DNA of 64,000 bases from Bradyrhizobium sp. WSM1743 (lineage in GTDB: Bacteria > Pseudomonadota > Alphaproteobacteria > Rhizobiales > Xanthobacteraceae): NCBI RefSeq assembly GCF_000473065.1, contig NZ_AXAZ01000018.1, positions 1 through 64,000 on the forward strand, given 5' to 3'. The notes beneath the pieces were generated by a model, which saw only the letters and a program-made list of their open reading frames with translations, was not told the DNA's origin and made no database searches. The position numbers and the translations under genes are program-made. Shown in pieces: positions 8,129 to 16,112 of the stretch (position 1 is its first letter; each line of letters starts with the position of its first letter).

Positions 8129-8998
8129 ATGGCCTATGACGTGCTGATCGGTCCGTTCACCGAATTCGAGTTCATGCGGCGGGCGCTCGCCGCCGTGATC
8201 GCGCTGGCGCTGGCCGGCGCGCCGATCGGCGTGTTCCTGATGCTGCGGCGGATGAGCCTCGTCGGCGATGCCATGGCGCATGCGATCCTGCCCGGCGCGG
8301 CCGTCGGATTCCTGCTGTCGGGCCTCAATCTGTTCGCGATGACGGCCGGCGGCCTGATCGCCGGCTTTGCCGTCGCGATCCTCGCCGGCGTGGTGGCGCG
8401 ATCGACCGGGCTGAAGGAGGACGCTTCGCTCGCGACCTTCTATCTGGCCTCTCTCGCGCTCGGCGTCACCATCGTTTCGATCAAGGGCACCAATATCGAC
8501 CTCTTGCACGTGCTGTTCGGCAACATCCTGGCAATGGACGATCAGACCCTGCTGGTGGTGGCTTTCAACGCCACGATCACGCTGCTGGTGCTCGCGGTGA
8601 TCTACCGCCCGCTGGTGATCGAGAGTGTCGATCCCCTGTTCCTGCGCACCGTCAGCCGCGCGGGGGGGCCTGCGCATCTCGCCTTCCTCGCGCTCGTCGT
8701 CATCAATCTCGTCAACGGATTTCAGGCGCTCGGCACGCTGCTTGCAGTCGGCCTCATGATATTGCCGGCCGGCATCGCGCGGTTCTGGTCGCGTGATCTC
8801 ACCGCGATGATCTGCATCGCCGTTGTCGCCGCCGCGGTCTCGGGCTATGCGGGCCTCGTGCTGTCGTTCCAGACCCGCGTGCCATCGGGGCCCGCGATCA
8901 TTCTCGTGGCGACTGTGCTCTACGTGGTCTCCGTCCTGTTCGGCCGCATCGGCGGTATCGTCCGGCAGCTGTTTCCCGGCCGGCATCTGGAAGCCTGA
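8129..8998 (+). CDS. znuB: zinc/manganese ABC transporter permease
   Basis: A 289-residue ABC-3 type permease with about eight hydrophobic segments. The first cytoplasmic loop region RRMSLVGDAMAHAILPGAAVG is the conserved metal-permease signature (D-A-hydrophobic-H-A-hydrophobic-LPG), and LGTLLAVGLMILPAGIAR is the second. It forms the membrane channel for the ATPase before it and the binding protein after it. Only six bases separate it from znuC and two bases from the next gene, consistent with one transcript. Confidence 0.9.
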   Translation: MAYDVLIGPFTEFEFMRRALAAVIALALAGAPIGVFLMLRRMSLVGDAMAHAILPGAAVGFLLSGLNLFAMTAGGLIAGFAVAILAGVVARSTGLKEDASLATFYLASLALGVTIVSIKGTNIDLLHVLFGNILAMDDQTLLVVAFNATITLLVLAVIYRPLVIESVDPLFLRTVSRAGGPAHLAFLALVVINLVNGFQALGTLLAVGLMILPAGIARFWSRDLTAMICIAVVAAAVSGYAGLVLSFQTRVPSGPAIILVATVLYVVSVLFGRIGGIVRQLFPGRHLEA

Positions 8999-9000
8999 CG

Positions 9001-9864
9001 ATGCGGCTCATCCTGCTGTGTGCACTGCTGCTGATCGCCTCGCCGCTACATGCAGCGGAGCGGCTCAATGTCGTTGCGAGCTTCTCGATTCTCGGCGATT
9101 TCGTCCGCAACGTCGGTGGCGACCGCATCAATCTGACCACGCTGGTCGGTGCCGACAGCGACGTCCACGTCTACACGCCTGCACCAAGCGATGCGAAGCG
9201 AGTCGCAGAGGCGAAGCTCGTCATCGTCAACGGGCTTGGGCTGGAGGGCTGGCTGCCGCGCCTCGTGCAATCCGCGGGGAGCAAGGCGCAGGTGGTCACG
9301 GCAAGCGCCGGCATCGCTCCGCTGAAATTGGGCTCGGCCGCAGACCCGCATGCCTGGCAGTCCATCCCCAACGCCAAGATCTACGTCACCGACATCACCA
9401 ATGCGCTGGCCGCGGCTGCTCCTGACGACGCGGAGTTCTTCCGCGCCCAGGCCAGGACCTATTTGGAGAAGCTCGAAACCCTCGACCGTGAGGTCCGCGA
9501 GGCCGCGGCAAAAATCCCACCCGAGCGGCGCAAGGTGATCTCCACCCACGATGCCTTCGGCTATTTTTCCGCCGAATACGGTATCCAGTTCATCGCCCCC
9601 CTCGGCGTCTCCACGGAAACCGAACCGAGCGCGCGCGACATCGCCGCCATTATCGGCCAGATCAAGGCCCAGAAGATTCCGGCCGTGTTCCTGGAAAATA
9701 TCAGCGATGACCGCCTGATCCGACGGATCGCGGCGGAGACCGGGGCAAAGGTCGGCGGGACCCTGATTTCGGACGGTTTGACCGGCGAAAAGGGGCCTGC
9801 ACCCACTTACATTGACATGGTCAGGCACAATATAAAGGCCCTGACCAGCGCGCTTGACCATTAG
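9001..9864 (+). CDS. znuA: metal ABC transporter substrate-binding protein
   Basis: A 287-residue periplasmic cluster A-I (ZnuA/MntC-type) binding protein with a signal peptide ending about residue 19 (SPLHA). Likely metal ligands are His56 in DSDVHVY, His117 in DPHAW, His183 in STHDAFGY and Asp258 in ISDGL. The His- and Asp-rich loop that many ZnuA proteins carry between the second and third ligand is absent. The separate His-rich peptide at 7122 may compensate. It delivers Zn (less likely Mn) to the permease encoded just upstream. Confidence 0.88.
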   Translation: MRLILLCALLLIASPLHAAERLNVVASFSILGDFVRNVGGDRINLTTLVGADSDVHVYTPAPSDAKRVAEAKLVIVNGLGLEGWLPRLVQSAGSKAQVVTASAGIAPLKLGSAADPHAWQSIPNAKIYVTDITNALAAAAPDDAEFFRAQARTYLEKLETLDREVREAAAKIPPERRKVISTHDAFGYFSAEYGIQFIAPLGVSTETEPSARDIAAIIGQIKAQKIPAVFLENISDDRLIRRIAAETGAKVGGTLISDGLTGEKGPAPTYIDMVRHNIKALTSALDH

Positions 9865-9919
9865 GGCAGGGGCCACCCCGCCTCGCGTCGCGCGGAAAAA
9901 GCCCGAAGTCGGAGTTGTT

Positions 9920-10969
9920 ATGTCTGAAGCGACCTCCCAAAAGATTCCCGTGACCGTCCTGACCGGCTATCTCGGTGCCGGCAAGACCACGCTCTTGAAC
10001 CGCATCCTGTCGGAAAACCACGGCAAGAAATACGCCGTCATCGTCAACGAATTCGGCGAGATCGGGATCGACAACGACCTCATCATCGGCGCCGATGAGG
10101 AAGTGTTCGAGATGAACAATGGTTGCATCTGCTGCACCGTGCGCGGCGACCTCGTCCGCATCATGGACGGCCTGATGAAGCGCAAGGGCAAGTTCGACGC
10201 CATCATCGTCGAGACCACCGGTCTCGCTGATCCGGCGCCGGTCGCTCAGACCTTCTTCGTCGACGAGGACGTGCAGAAGAACGCGCGGCTCGACGCGGTG
10301 GTCACGGTCGCCGATGCAAAGTGGCTGTCCGACCGTTTGAAGGATGCACCCGAGGCCAAGAACCAGATCGCCTTTGCCGACGTCATCGTGCTGAACAAGA
10401 CCGACCTCGTCAACAAGGGCGAGCTCGCTGAGGTCGAGGCCCGCATTCGCGGCATCAACCCCTATGCGAAACTCCACCGCACCGAGCGCTGCTCGGTGGC
10501 GCTGGCCGACGTGCTCGACCGCGGCGCGTTCGACCTCGACCGCATCCTCGACATCGAGCCGGATTTCCTGGAGGCCGACGATCATGATCACGACCATGAT
10601 CATCACCAGCATCACGGCCACGACCATCATCACCATGATCACGGCAACGGCCTGAAGCATTATCACGACGAGGAGATGCAGTCGCTCTCGCTGAGGACCG
10701 ACAAGCCGCTCGATCCCAACGTGTTCATGCCCTGGCTGCAGAACCTGGTGCAGGTCGAAGGCGGCAAGATCCTGCGCTCCAAGGGCATCCTCGCCTTCCA
10801 CGACGACGACGACCGCTACGTCTTCCAGGGCGTCCATATGATGCTGGAGGGCAACCACCAGCGGAAGTGGAAGGACGGCGAGCCGCGCGAGAGCCGCCTC
10901 GTTTTCATCGGCCGCGAATTGCCGGAGGAGGCGATCCGCAAGGGTTTCGAGAGCTGCATCGTCTCGTGA
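9920..10969 (+). CDS. CobW/ZigA-type zinc chaperone GTPase
   Basis: A 349-residue G3E-family GTPase of the COG0523 group, thought to insert zinc into client proteins during zinc shortage. Walker A GYLGAGKTT is at 16-24, the metal-binding CICC motif at 69-72, and the guanine motif NKTD at 159-162. A His/Asp-rich loop fills 221-250, followed by a CobW C-terminal domain. ATG at 9920 is chosen: GGAG lies six bases upstream, while the in-frame ATG at 9854 lies inside znuA. It belongs to the Zur operon, and its stop overlaps the start of the WD40 gene (ATGA). Confidence 0.9.
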   Translation: MSEATSQKIPVTVLTGYLGAGKTTLLNRILSENHGKKYAVIVNEFGEIGIDNDLIIGADEEVFEMNNGCICCTVRGDLVRIMDGLMKRKGKFDAIIVETTGLADPAPVAQTFFVDEDVQKNARLDAVVTVADAKWLSDRLKDAPEAKNQIAFADVIVLNKTDLVNKGELAEVEARIRGINPYAKLHRTERCSVALADVLDRGAFDLDRILDIEPDFLEADDHDHDHDHHQHHGHDHHHHDHGNGLKHYHDEEMQSLSLRTDKPLDPNVFMPWLQNLVQVEGGKILRSKGILAFHDDDDRYVFQGVHMMLEGNHQRKWKDGEPRESRLVFIGRELPEEAIRKGFESCIVS

Positions 10970-11988
10970 TGAAAGAGTTTACGCCGTCCCCGGATTCCGC
11001 CTCGATCGTCTCCGTCACCGACCGAGTCAAGCCTGTTACGCTCGGCATGGCCGTGACCTCGGTGCACTTCCTTGGCCCTCGCGCCGCCTTTGTCGGCGGC
11101 GAGGAGAACGTTGCGTTCGTCGACGCCAATGGTGAGATCACCACGGTCGCCGTGCACAGCGGCGGCATTCTCTCGACCGCCTTCGACGGCAAGCGCCTCG
11201 TGATGGGCGGCGACGACGGCAAGGTCGTGTCGCTCGATGCCAAGGGCGAGGTGACGCTGCTCGCCACCGATCCCAAGCGGCGCTGGATCGACGCGGTGGC
11301 GCTGCACGCCGACGGCGCCTTTGCTTGGTCCGCCGGCAAGACGGCGACCGTCAAGAGCGGCAAGGCCGAGGAGAAGTCGATCGAGGTGCCCTCGACCGTC
11401 GGCGGACTTGCGTTCGCGCCGAAGGGCCTGCGGCTCGCGATCGCGCATTACAACGGCGTGACGCTGTGGTTTCCGAACATGGAGGGTTCGGCCGAATTCC
11501 TGCCTTGGGCCGGCTCGCATCACGCGGTCACCTTCAGCCCCGACAACAAATTCCTGGTCACCGCGATGCACGAGCCGGCGCTGCATGGCTGGCGGCTCGC
11601 CGACAACAGGCACATGCGCATGACCGGCTATCCCGGCCGTGTCCGCTCGCTGTCCTGGAGCGTGGGCGGCAAGGGATTGGCGACTTCGGGCGCCGACACC
11701 GTCATCATATGGCCGTTCGGCAGCAAGGACGGTCCGATGGGCAAGGAGCCCGCGATGCTCGCCCCGCTGCAGGCGCGCGTATCCGTGGTCGCCTGCCATC
11801 CCAAGAACGACATCCTCGCCGCCGGCTACAGCGACGGCACCGTGCTGATGGTGCGGCTGGAGGACGGCGCGGAGATCCTGGTGCGCCGTAATGGCACGTC
11901 GCCCGTGGCCGCGCTCGCCTGGAACGCCAAAGGCACGCTGCTGGCCTTTGCTGATGAAAATGGGGACGGCGGCCTGCTGGAGCTTTAA
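10969..11988 (+). CDS. WD40-repeat protein of the zinc operon
   Basis: A 339-residue protein made of about seven WD40-like blades (for example SVHFLGPRAAFVGGEENVAFVD, HAVTFSPDNKFLVTAMHE and VACHPKNDILAAGYSDGTVLMV), predicted to fold as a cytosolic beta-propeller; no signal peptide. ATG at 10969 overlaps the CobW stop as ATGA, so the two are translationally coupled. The context suggests it is a partner or client of the CobW zinc GTPase, for example as a scaffold for metal transfer. That role is inference; I know of no defined function. Confidence 0.8.
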   Translation: MKEFTPSPDSASIVSVTDRVKPVTLGMAVTSVHFLGPRAAFVGGEENVAFVDANGEITTVAVHSGGILSTAFDGKRLVMGGDDGKVVSLDAKGEVTLLATDPKRRWIDAVALHADGAFAWSAGKTATVKSGKAEEKSIEVPSTVGGLAFAPKGLRLAIAHYNGVTLWFPNMEGSAEFLPWAGSHHAVTFSPDNKFLVTAMHEPALHGWRLADNRHMRMTGYPGRVRSLSWSVGGKGLATSGADTVIIWPFGSKDGPMGKEPAMLAPLQARVSVVACHPKNDILAAGYSDGTVLMVRLEDGAEILVRRNGTSPVAALAWNAKGTLLAFADENGDGGLLEL

Positions 11989-12018
11989 TCTGTCACCGTT
12001 CCGGCCGTATAGGGAACC

Positions 12019-12735
12019 ATGCGGTTTCTCACGACCTTCCAGCTTGCCGATTTCGCCGATACGCTGGTCAGCCTGACCACGGCCTTCGTGCTGGGCACGC
12101 TGATCGGTGCCGAGCGTCGATACCGCCAGCGCACGGCGGGCCTGCGCACCAACGTGCTGGTCGCGGTCGGTGCCGCCGCTTTTGTCGATCTTGCCATGCA
12201 TCTGGATGGCGCGGATGGCGCGGTGCGGGTGATTTCCTACGTCGTCTCCGGCATCGGCTTTCTCGGCGCTGGTGTCATCATGAAGCAGGGCATGGACGTG
12301 CGCGGGCTCAACACCGCGGCGACGCTGTGGGCCTCGGCCGCGGTCGGCTCCTGCGCCGGCGCCGACATGGTCGCGCAGGCGGCCGCACTGACCGTGTTCG
12401 TCATCGCCGGCAACACCATGCTGCGCCCGCTGGTCAACGCGATCAACCGCATCCCACTCAACGAGAAGGCGCTGGAGGCAACCTACTATTTCAAGCTCGC
12501 GGTTGCGGCCGACGCTCTTCCGGACATGCGCGACCGGCTCGTCGAGAAGCTCGAGGTTGCGAAATATTCGGTGGCCGATATCGATGTGGCCGAAATCGGC
12601 GACGACATTCTGGAGATCGCCGCAAAGCTGGTCGCGACCGCGGTCGACCCGAACGAGCTGAACGCGGTGGCGACCGATCTTCAGCATCTGCCGGGCGTGC
12701 GCCACGCCACGTGGGAAGTCAGCACGACGGAGTGA
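12019..12735 (+). CDS. MgtC/SapB family membrane protein
   Basis: A 238-residue protein with an N-terminal membrane domain of four to five helices carrying the family motif GAERRYRQRTAGLRTNVLV near residues 31-49, and a C-terminal cytosolic domain of about 90 residues resembling an ACT-like fold. MgtC proteins are linked to survival in low Mg2+ and inside hosts and to modulation of ATP synthase or K+ transport. It lies 30 bases after the WD40 gene; whether it is read from the zinc operon is unclear. Confidence 0.85.
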   Translation: MRFLTTFQLADFADTLVSLTTAFVLGTLIGAERRYRQRTAGLRTNVLVAVGAAAFVDLAMHLDGADGAVRVISYVVSGIGFLGAGVIMKQGMDVRGLNTAATLWASAAVGSCAGADMVAQAAALTVFVIAGNTMLRPLVNAINRIPLNEKALEATYYFKLAVAADALPDMRDRLVEKLEVAKYSVADIDVAEIGDDILEIAAKLVATAVDPNELNAVATDLQHLPGVRHATWEVSTTE

Positions 12736-12838
12736 GGGCGGCGTTTTGGCGCGCAAGGGGTTTGGGTTCCCGCCTCTTCGGTCCGGGAACCGGCACGCCC
12801 CAGTTTCGTTGATCCCGCGGACAAAGGCGGTGATCGAT

Positions 12839-13171
12839 ATGCCCGGCCGAGATGACAAACGCAGACTGAAGCTCGATCTGACAATTGCCGCTGCGCTGTT
12901 CGCAGCAGGCGTCGTGGTGTCGGTGATATCGCTCGCACAAATCCGCGCCGAAAGCCGGCTGGAGCTGGCACAGGCGACGCCACCGCTCCAGGGCACCCCG
13001 TCCGACGATCAAAGTAAGACACCCGCGGAGTCCAAGCCCGGCGGCGACCGGCCCACCACGCCGGCCCCCGAACCGGCGCGGCCGGATCCCCAGACGCAGG
13101 GCGCGGCGACCAAGCCTGCATTGCCGCAGGCGCCGCCTGAGAAGATCGCGCCGCCGATTGAGAAGAAGTAG
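12839..13171 (+). CDS. hypothetical single-pass membrane protein, Pro-rich
   Basis: A 110-residue protein. A short basic N-terminus (PGRDDKRRLKL) leads into one hydrophobic helix (TIAAALFAAGVVVSVISLA), followed by a long low-complexity tail rich in Pro, Lys, Ala and Thr that would face the periplasm. The ATG at 12839 is chosen because the upstream in-frame extension to 12746 is of a different character and would bury the basic membrane anchor. The function is unknown; such tails often span the periplasm or bind cell wall. Confidence 0.6.
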   Translation: MPGRDDKRRLKLDLTIAAALFAAGVVVSVISLAQIRAESRLELAQATPPLQGTPSDDQSKTPAESKPGGDRPTTPAPEPARPDPQTQGAATKPALPQAPPEKIAPPIEKK

Positions 13172-13191
13172 CTCCTCTCTCCACACTCGGT

Positions 13192-13292
13192 GTCATTGCC
13201 CGCGAAGGCGGGCAATCCAGTATTCCAGAGACCGCAGTGATTGAACCGAGAAGCCGCGGCGTACTGGATGCCCCGCCTGCGCGGGGCATGAC
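13192..13292. repeat. intergenic palindrome, GTCATTGCCCGC family
   Basis: The outer arms GTCATTGCCCGCG and GCGGGGCATGAC are imperfect inverted repeats, with internal GCGAAGGCGGGC and CCGCCTGCGCGGGG hairpins and a shared ATCCAGTA motif. A related copy is at 31310-31412. It lies between convergent genes. Confidence 0.7.
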
Positions 13293-13348
13293 AGCGGAGG
13301 GTGGGATGGCCAGGCAGTCACCCGATAGCCGGTAGGCAGAGGCCCGCC

Positions 13349-14791
13349 TCACCGCACCAAGATATTACGGAACTGCCAGGGATCGCTCGTGTCGATATCC
13401 TCCGGAAACAGTCCCGGACGATCCGTCAGTGGCGTCCAGTCGGTGTAGAAACCCTTGACCGGGCCGAGATACGGCAGCTGGATTTCCAAGAGCCGATCGA
13501 AATCCATCTCGTCGGCTTCGACGATGCCTTCGTTCGGATTCTCCAGCGCCCACACCATGCCGCCGAGCACGGCGGAGGTCACCTGCAGGCCGGTGGCGTT
13601 CTGATAGGGCGCAAGCTCGCGGGTCTCCTCGATCGAGAGCTGCGAGCCGTACCAATAGGCATTCTTGTCATGGCCGAACAGCAGCACGCCGAGCTCGTCG
13701 ATGCCGTCGACGATCTCGTTCTCGTCGAGGATGTGGTGCTTCTCCTGCATCTTCCCGGCGCGGCCGAACATCTCATGCAGCGACAGCACGGCATCGTCAG
13801 CCGGGTGGTAGGCATAGTGGCAGGTCGGCCGGTAGATCGCCTTGCCCGACGCGTCGCGCACGGTGAAATAATCGGCGATCGAGATCGACTCGTTGTGGGT
13901 GACGAGGAAGCCATATTGCGCGCCGCGGGTCGGGCACCAGGTGCGCACGCGCGTATTGGCCCCGGGCTGCATCAGATAGATGGCGGCGCCGCAGCCGGCT
14001 TCATGGGTGTGTGCATTCTCGGGCATCCATTTCTCGTGGGTGCCCCAGCCGAGCTCGGATGGCTGCATGCCTTCCGACAGGAAACCTTCGACCGACCAGG
14101 TGTTGACGAAGACATCAGGCTCCTTCGGCTTCTTGGAGCGCTGAGTGTCGCGTTCGGCGATGTGGATGCCCTTGATGCCGGCCTGCCGCATCAAATCCGC
14201 CCATTCGGCCTTGGTCTTAGGCCTGGGGGCGTTGAGCTTCAGATCGGCGGCAACATTGAGCAGCGCCTGCTTGACGAAGAAGGAGACCATGCCGGGATTG
14301 GCGCCACAGCAGGAGACGGCCGTGGTCGAGCCCGCAGGGCGGGCCTTCTTGGCCGCCAGCGTCACCTCGCGCAGCGCGTAGTTGGAGCGCGCTTCCGGGC
14401 CCTTCGAGGAATCGAAATAGAAGCCGAGCCAGGGCTCGTTGACGGTGTCGATGTAGAGAGCACCGAGCTCGTTGCAGAGCTCCATGATGTCGGTCGAGCC
14501 GGTATCGACCGAGAGGTTGACGCAAAAGCCCTGGCCGCCGCCCTCGGTGAGCAGCGGGGTCAGCACCTCGCGATAATTGTCCTTGGTCAGGCCCTTCTGG
14601 ATGAAGCGGACATTGTGCTTCTCGCAAAGCGCCTTGCGGCCTTCGTCCTTGGGGTCGAGCACGGTGATGCGCGACTTGTCGTAGTCGAGGTGCCGCTCGA
14701 TCAACGGCAGCGTGCCTTTGCCGATGGAGCCGAAGCCGACCATGACGATGGGGCCGGTGATCTTCGCGTAGATCTGCGAGGGAGGGCTCAT
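13349..14791 (-). CDS. hss: homospermidine synthase
   Basis: Makes sym-homospermidine from putrescine (or putrescine plus spermidine) by NAD-dependent aminobutyl transfer; homospermidine is the characteristic polyamine of rhizobia. At 480 residues it has the length of bacterial Hss. The N-terminus carries a Rossmann dinucleotide motif VGFGSIGKGTLP, followed by the saccharopine-dehydrogenase-like catalytic domain (SCCGANPGMVS, THEAGCGAAIYLM). The second ATG at 14791 is preferred over 14824 because family members start close to this Rossmann strand. The ornithine decarboxylase that supplies putrescine lies 1.3 kb upstream on the same strand. Confidence 0.93.
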   Translation of the reverse strand: MSPPSQIYAKITGPIVMVGFGSIGKGTLPLIERHLDYDKSRITVLDPKDEGRKALCEKHNVRFIQKGLTKDNYREVLTPLLTEGGGQGFCVNLSVDTGSTDIMELCNELGALYIDTVNEPWLGFYFDSSKGPEARSNYALREVTLAAKKARPAGSTTAVSCCGANPGMVSFFVKQALLNVAADLKLNAPRPKTKAEWADLMRQAGIKGIHIAERDTQRSKKPKEPDVFVNTWSVEGFLSEGMQPSELGWGTHEKWMPENAHTHEAGCGAAIYLMQPGANTRVRTWCPTRGAQYGFLVTHNESISIADYFTVRDASGKAIYRPTCHYAYHPADDAVLSLHEMFGRAGKMQEKHHILDENEIVDGIDELGVLLFGHDKNAYWYGSQLSIEETRELAPYQNATGLQVTSAVLGGMVWALENPNEGIVEADEMDFDRLLEIQLPYLGPVKGFYTDWTPLTDRPGLFPEDIDTSDPWQFRNILVR

Positions 14792-14858
14792 GGGATGGTT
14801 TCTCCGGAACGTGCTGGCGGACAAAGGGTGAGGGTTGGATCAGGCGCTGCGGCGCTTG

Positions 14859-15248
14859 TCAGATGCTGCGGCGCTTGGCGGTGACTTCGATCTCGACCTT
14901 CATCTCGGGCTTGGCGAGGGCGGAGACGACCAGCAAGGTCGCGGCCGGCCTGATGTCACCGAGAACCTCGCCACAGACGGTGAAGTGGGCGTCGATGTAG
15001 CTGGCGTCGGTGACGTAGTAGGTCGCACGGACGATATCGGCCATCTCGAATCCGCCCTCCTTCAGGGCGGCTTCGATGGTCTTGAAGCAGTTGCGTGACT
15101 GGCTCGTGACATCGGCCGGCATCGTCATCGTCGTGTAGTCATAGCCGGTGGTTCCCGCGACGAAGGCGAACTCGCCGTCGATCACGGCGCGGCTATAGCC
15201 GACGGTCTTCTCGAGGGGAGAGCCGGTGGAGATCAGGCGGCGGGACAT
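14859..15248 (-). CDS. RidA/YjgF family protein
   Basis: A 129-residue protein of the RidA (YjgF/YER057c/UK114) superfamily, small trimeric enzymes that hydrolyse reactive imine or enamine intermediates from PLP enzymes. The N-terminal SPLEKTVGYSRAVIDGEFAFVAG segment and the IVRATYYVTDASY segment are typical, and the conserved C-terminal PEMKVEIEV strand is present. The canonical catalytic Arg of RidA is within the VRATYYV region. It lies in a polyamine-related block and may deaminate side products there, which is inference. Confidence 0.85.
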   Translation of the reverse strand: MSRRLISTGSPLEKTVGYSRAVIDGEFAFVAGTTGYDYTTMTMPADVTSQSRNCFKTIEAALKEGGFEMADIVRATYYVTDASYIDAHFTVCGEVLGDIRPAATLLVVSALAKPEMKVEIEVTAKRRSI

Positions 15249-15395
15249 AGTGGTGGGCCTCGACCGAAGGGGTGTTTCGCGGGGTTAAAGGGCGTTTCCG
15301 GCGCCTGCGCAACCCCCAAGGAAAGAGCGTGGCGCAGGCGCAGCGGGGCGTTGCCGCTCAATGCGGCTTTCGGTCTTCGCTATCAGAGCGATCCG

Positions 15396-15983
15396 TCAGG
15401 CCGCATGCGCCTGGAGGGCGCGAACCGACCTCCGTTTGGGCAAGGCCGCGCCGGTCGGGACGATCATCCCGGCGGCGCCATCGAGCGCACCTTCCGCAAG
15501 TTCGATCGCCAACAGGCGATCGCGCTCGAACGGGCCGGGCAACGAGAGCTCGGCCGTCTTCTCGGCCGAGAAGCCGAAGCGGGCGTAATAGGGGGCATCG
15601 CCGAGCAGGATCACCGCGGCATGCCCGCGCGCCCGGGCGGCAGCCAGCGCTTGATGCATCAGCGCGGCGCCGATCCCGAGCTCGCGGCAGGCAGGGTCCA
15701 CCGCCAGCGGTCCGAGGACCAGAGCGGGCCTGCCTCCGGCGCTGACATGCCACAGCCGCACGGTTCCCACGAGCGTGCCCTCGCGCAGCGCCGACAGGGC
15801 AAGGCCTGTGGCGGGCGCGCGTCCGTCGCGCAGGCGCTGGCAGGTGCGGCCGTGGCGGGTCTCGCCAAAGCAGGCATCGAGCAGCGCTTCACGCGTCGCG
15901 ACGTCGGCAGCACGTTCCGCACGGATCACGAACGGCGCGGCTTTCGAGGTGAGGGCGATCTGTGGCTTCCGTGGAGCAGTCAT
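15396..15983 (-). CDS. GNAT family N-acetyltransferase, YhbS-like
   Basis: A 195-residue GNAT enzyme. The strand LVLGPLAVDPACRELGIGAALM carries the acetyl-CoA-binding R/Q-x-x-G-x-G/A region (here RELGIGAAL), followed by the GHAAVILLGDAPYYARFGF segment that is typical of the YhbS/predicted N-acetyltransferase group. In this position between RidA and ornithine decarboxylase a polyamine acetyltransferase is possible, but the sequence alone does not show substrate. The start at 15983 begins with MTAPRKPQ, with a short disordered leader. Confidence 0.82.
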   Translation of the reverse strand: MTAPRKPQIALTSKAAPFVIRAERAADVATREALLDACFGETRHGRTCQRLRDGRAPATGLALSALREGTLVGTVRLWHVSAGGRPALVLGPLAVDPACRELGIGAALMHQALAAARARGHAAVILLGDAPYYARFGFSAEKTAELSLPGPFERDRLLAIELAEGALDGAAGMIVPTGAALPKRRSVRALQAHAA

Positions 15984-16112
15984 GGCACGTCAGTCCCCGC
16001 TTGAATCCGTACGCCAAGGGCACGCGGATTCGAGCGTCGTCAGAATGGCAATGTCGGGGAGGAGCCGGCGGACCGGCTCCCGGGTTCGTCAGGCCTCAGA
16101 CAGAGAGGCGGA

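Noticed and set aside
13301..14884. A 527-codon open frame opposite homospermidine synthase
   Set aside because: Antisense shadow of hss with no family features; caused by G+C-rich third positions.
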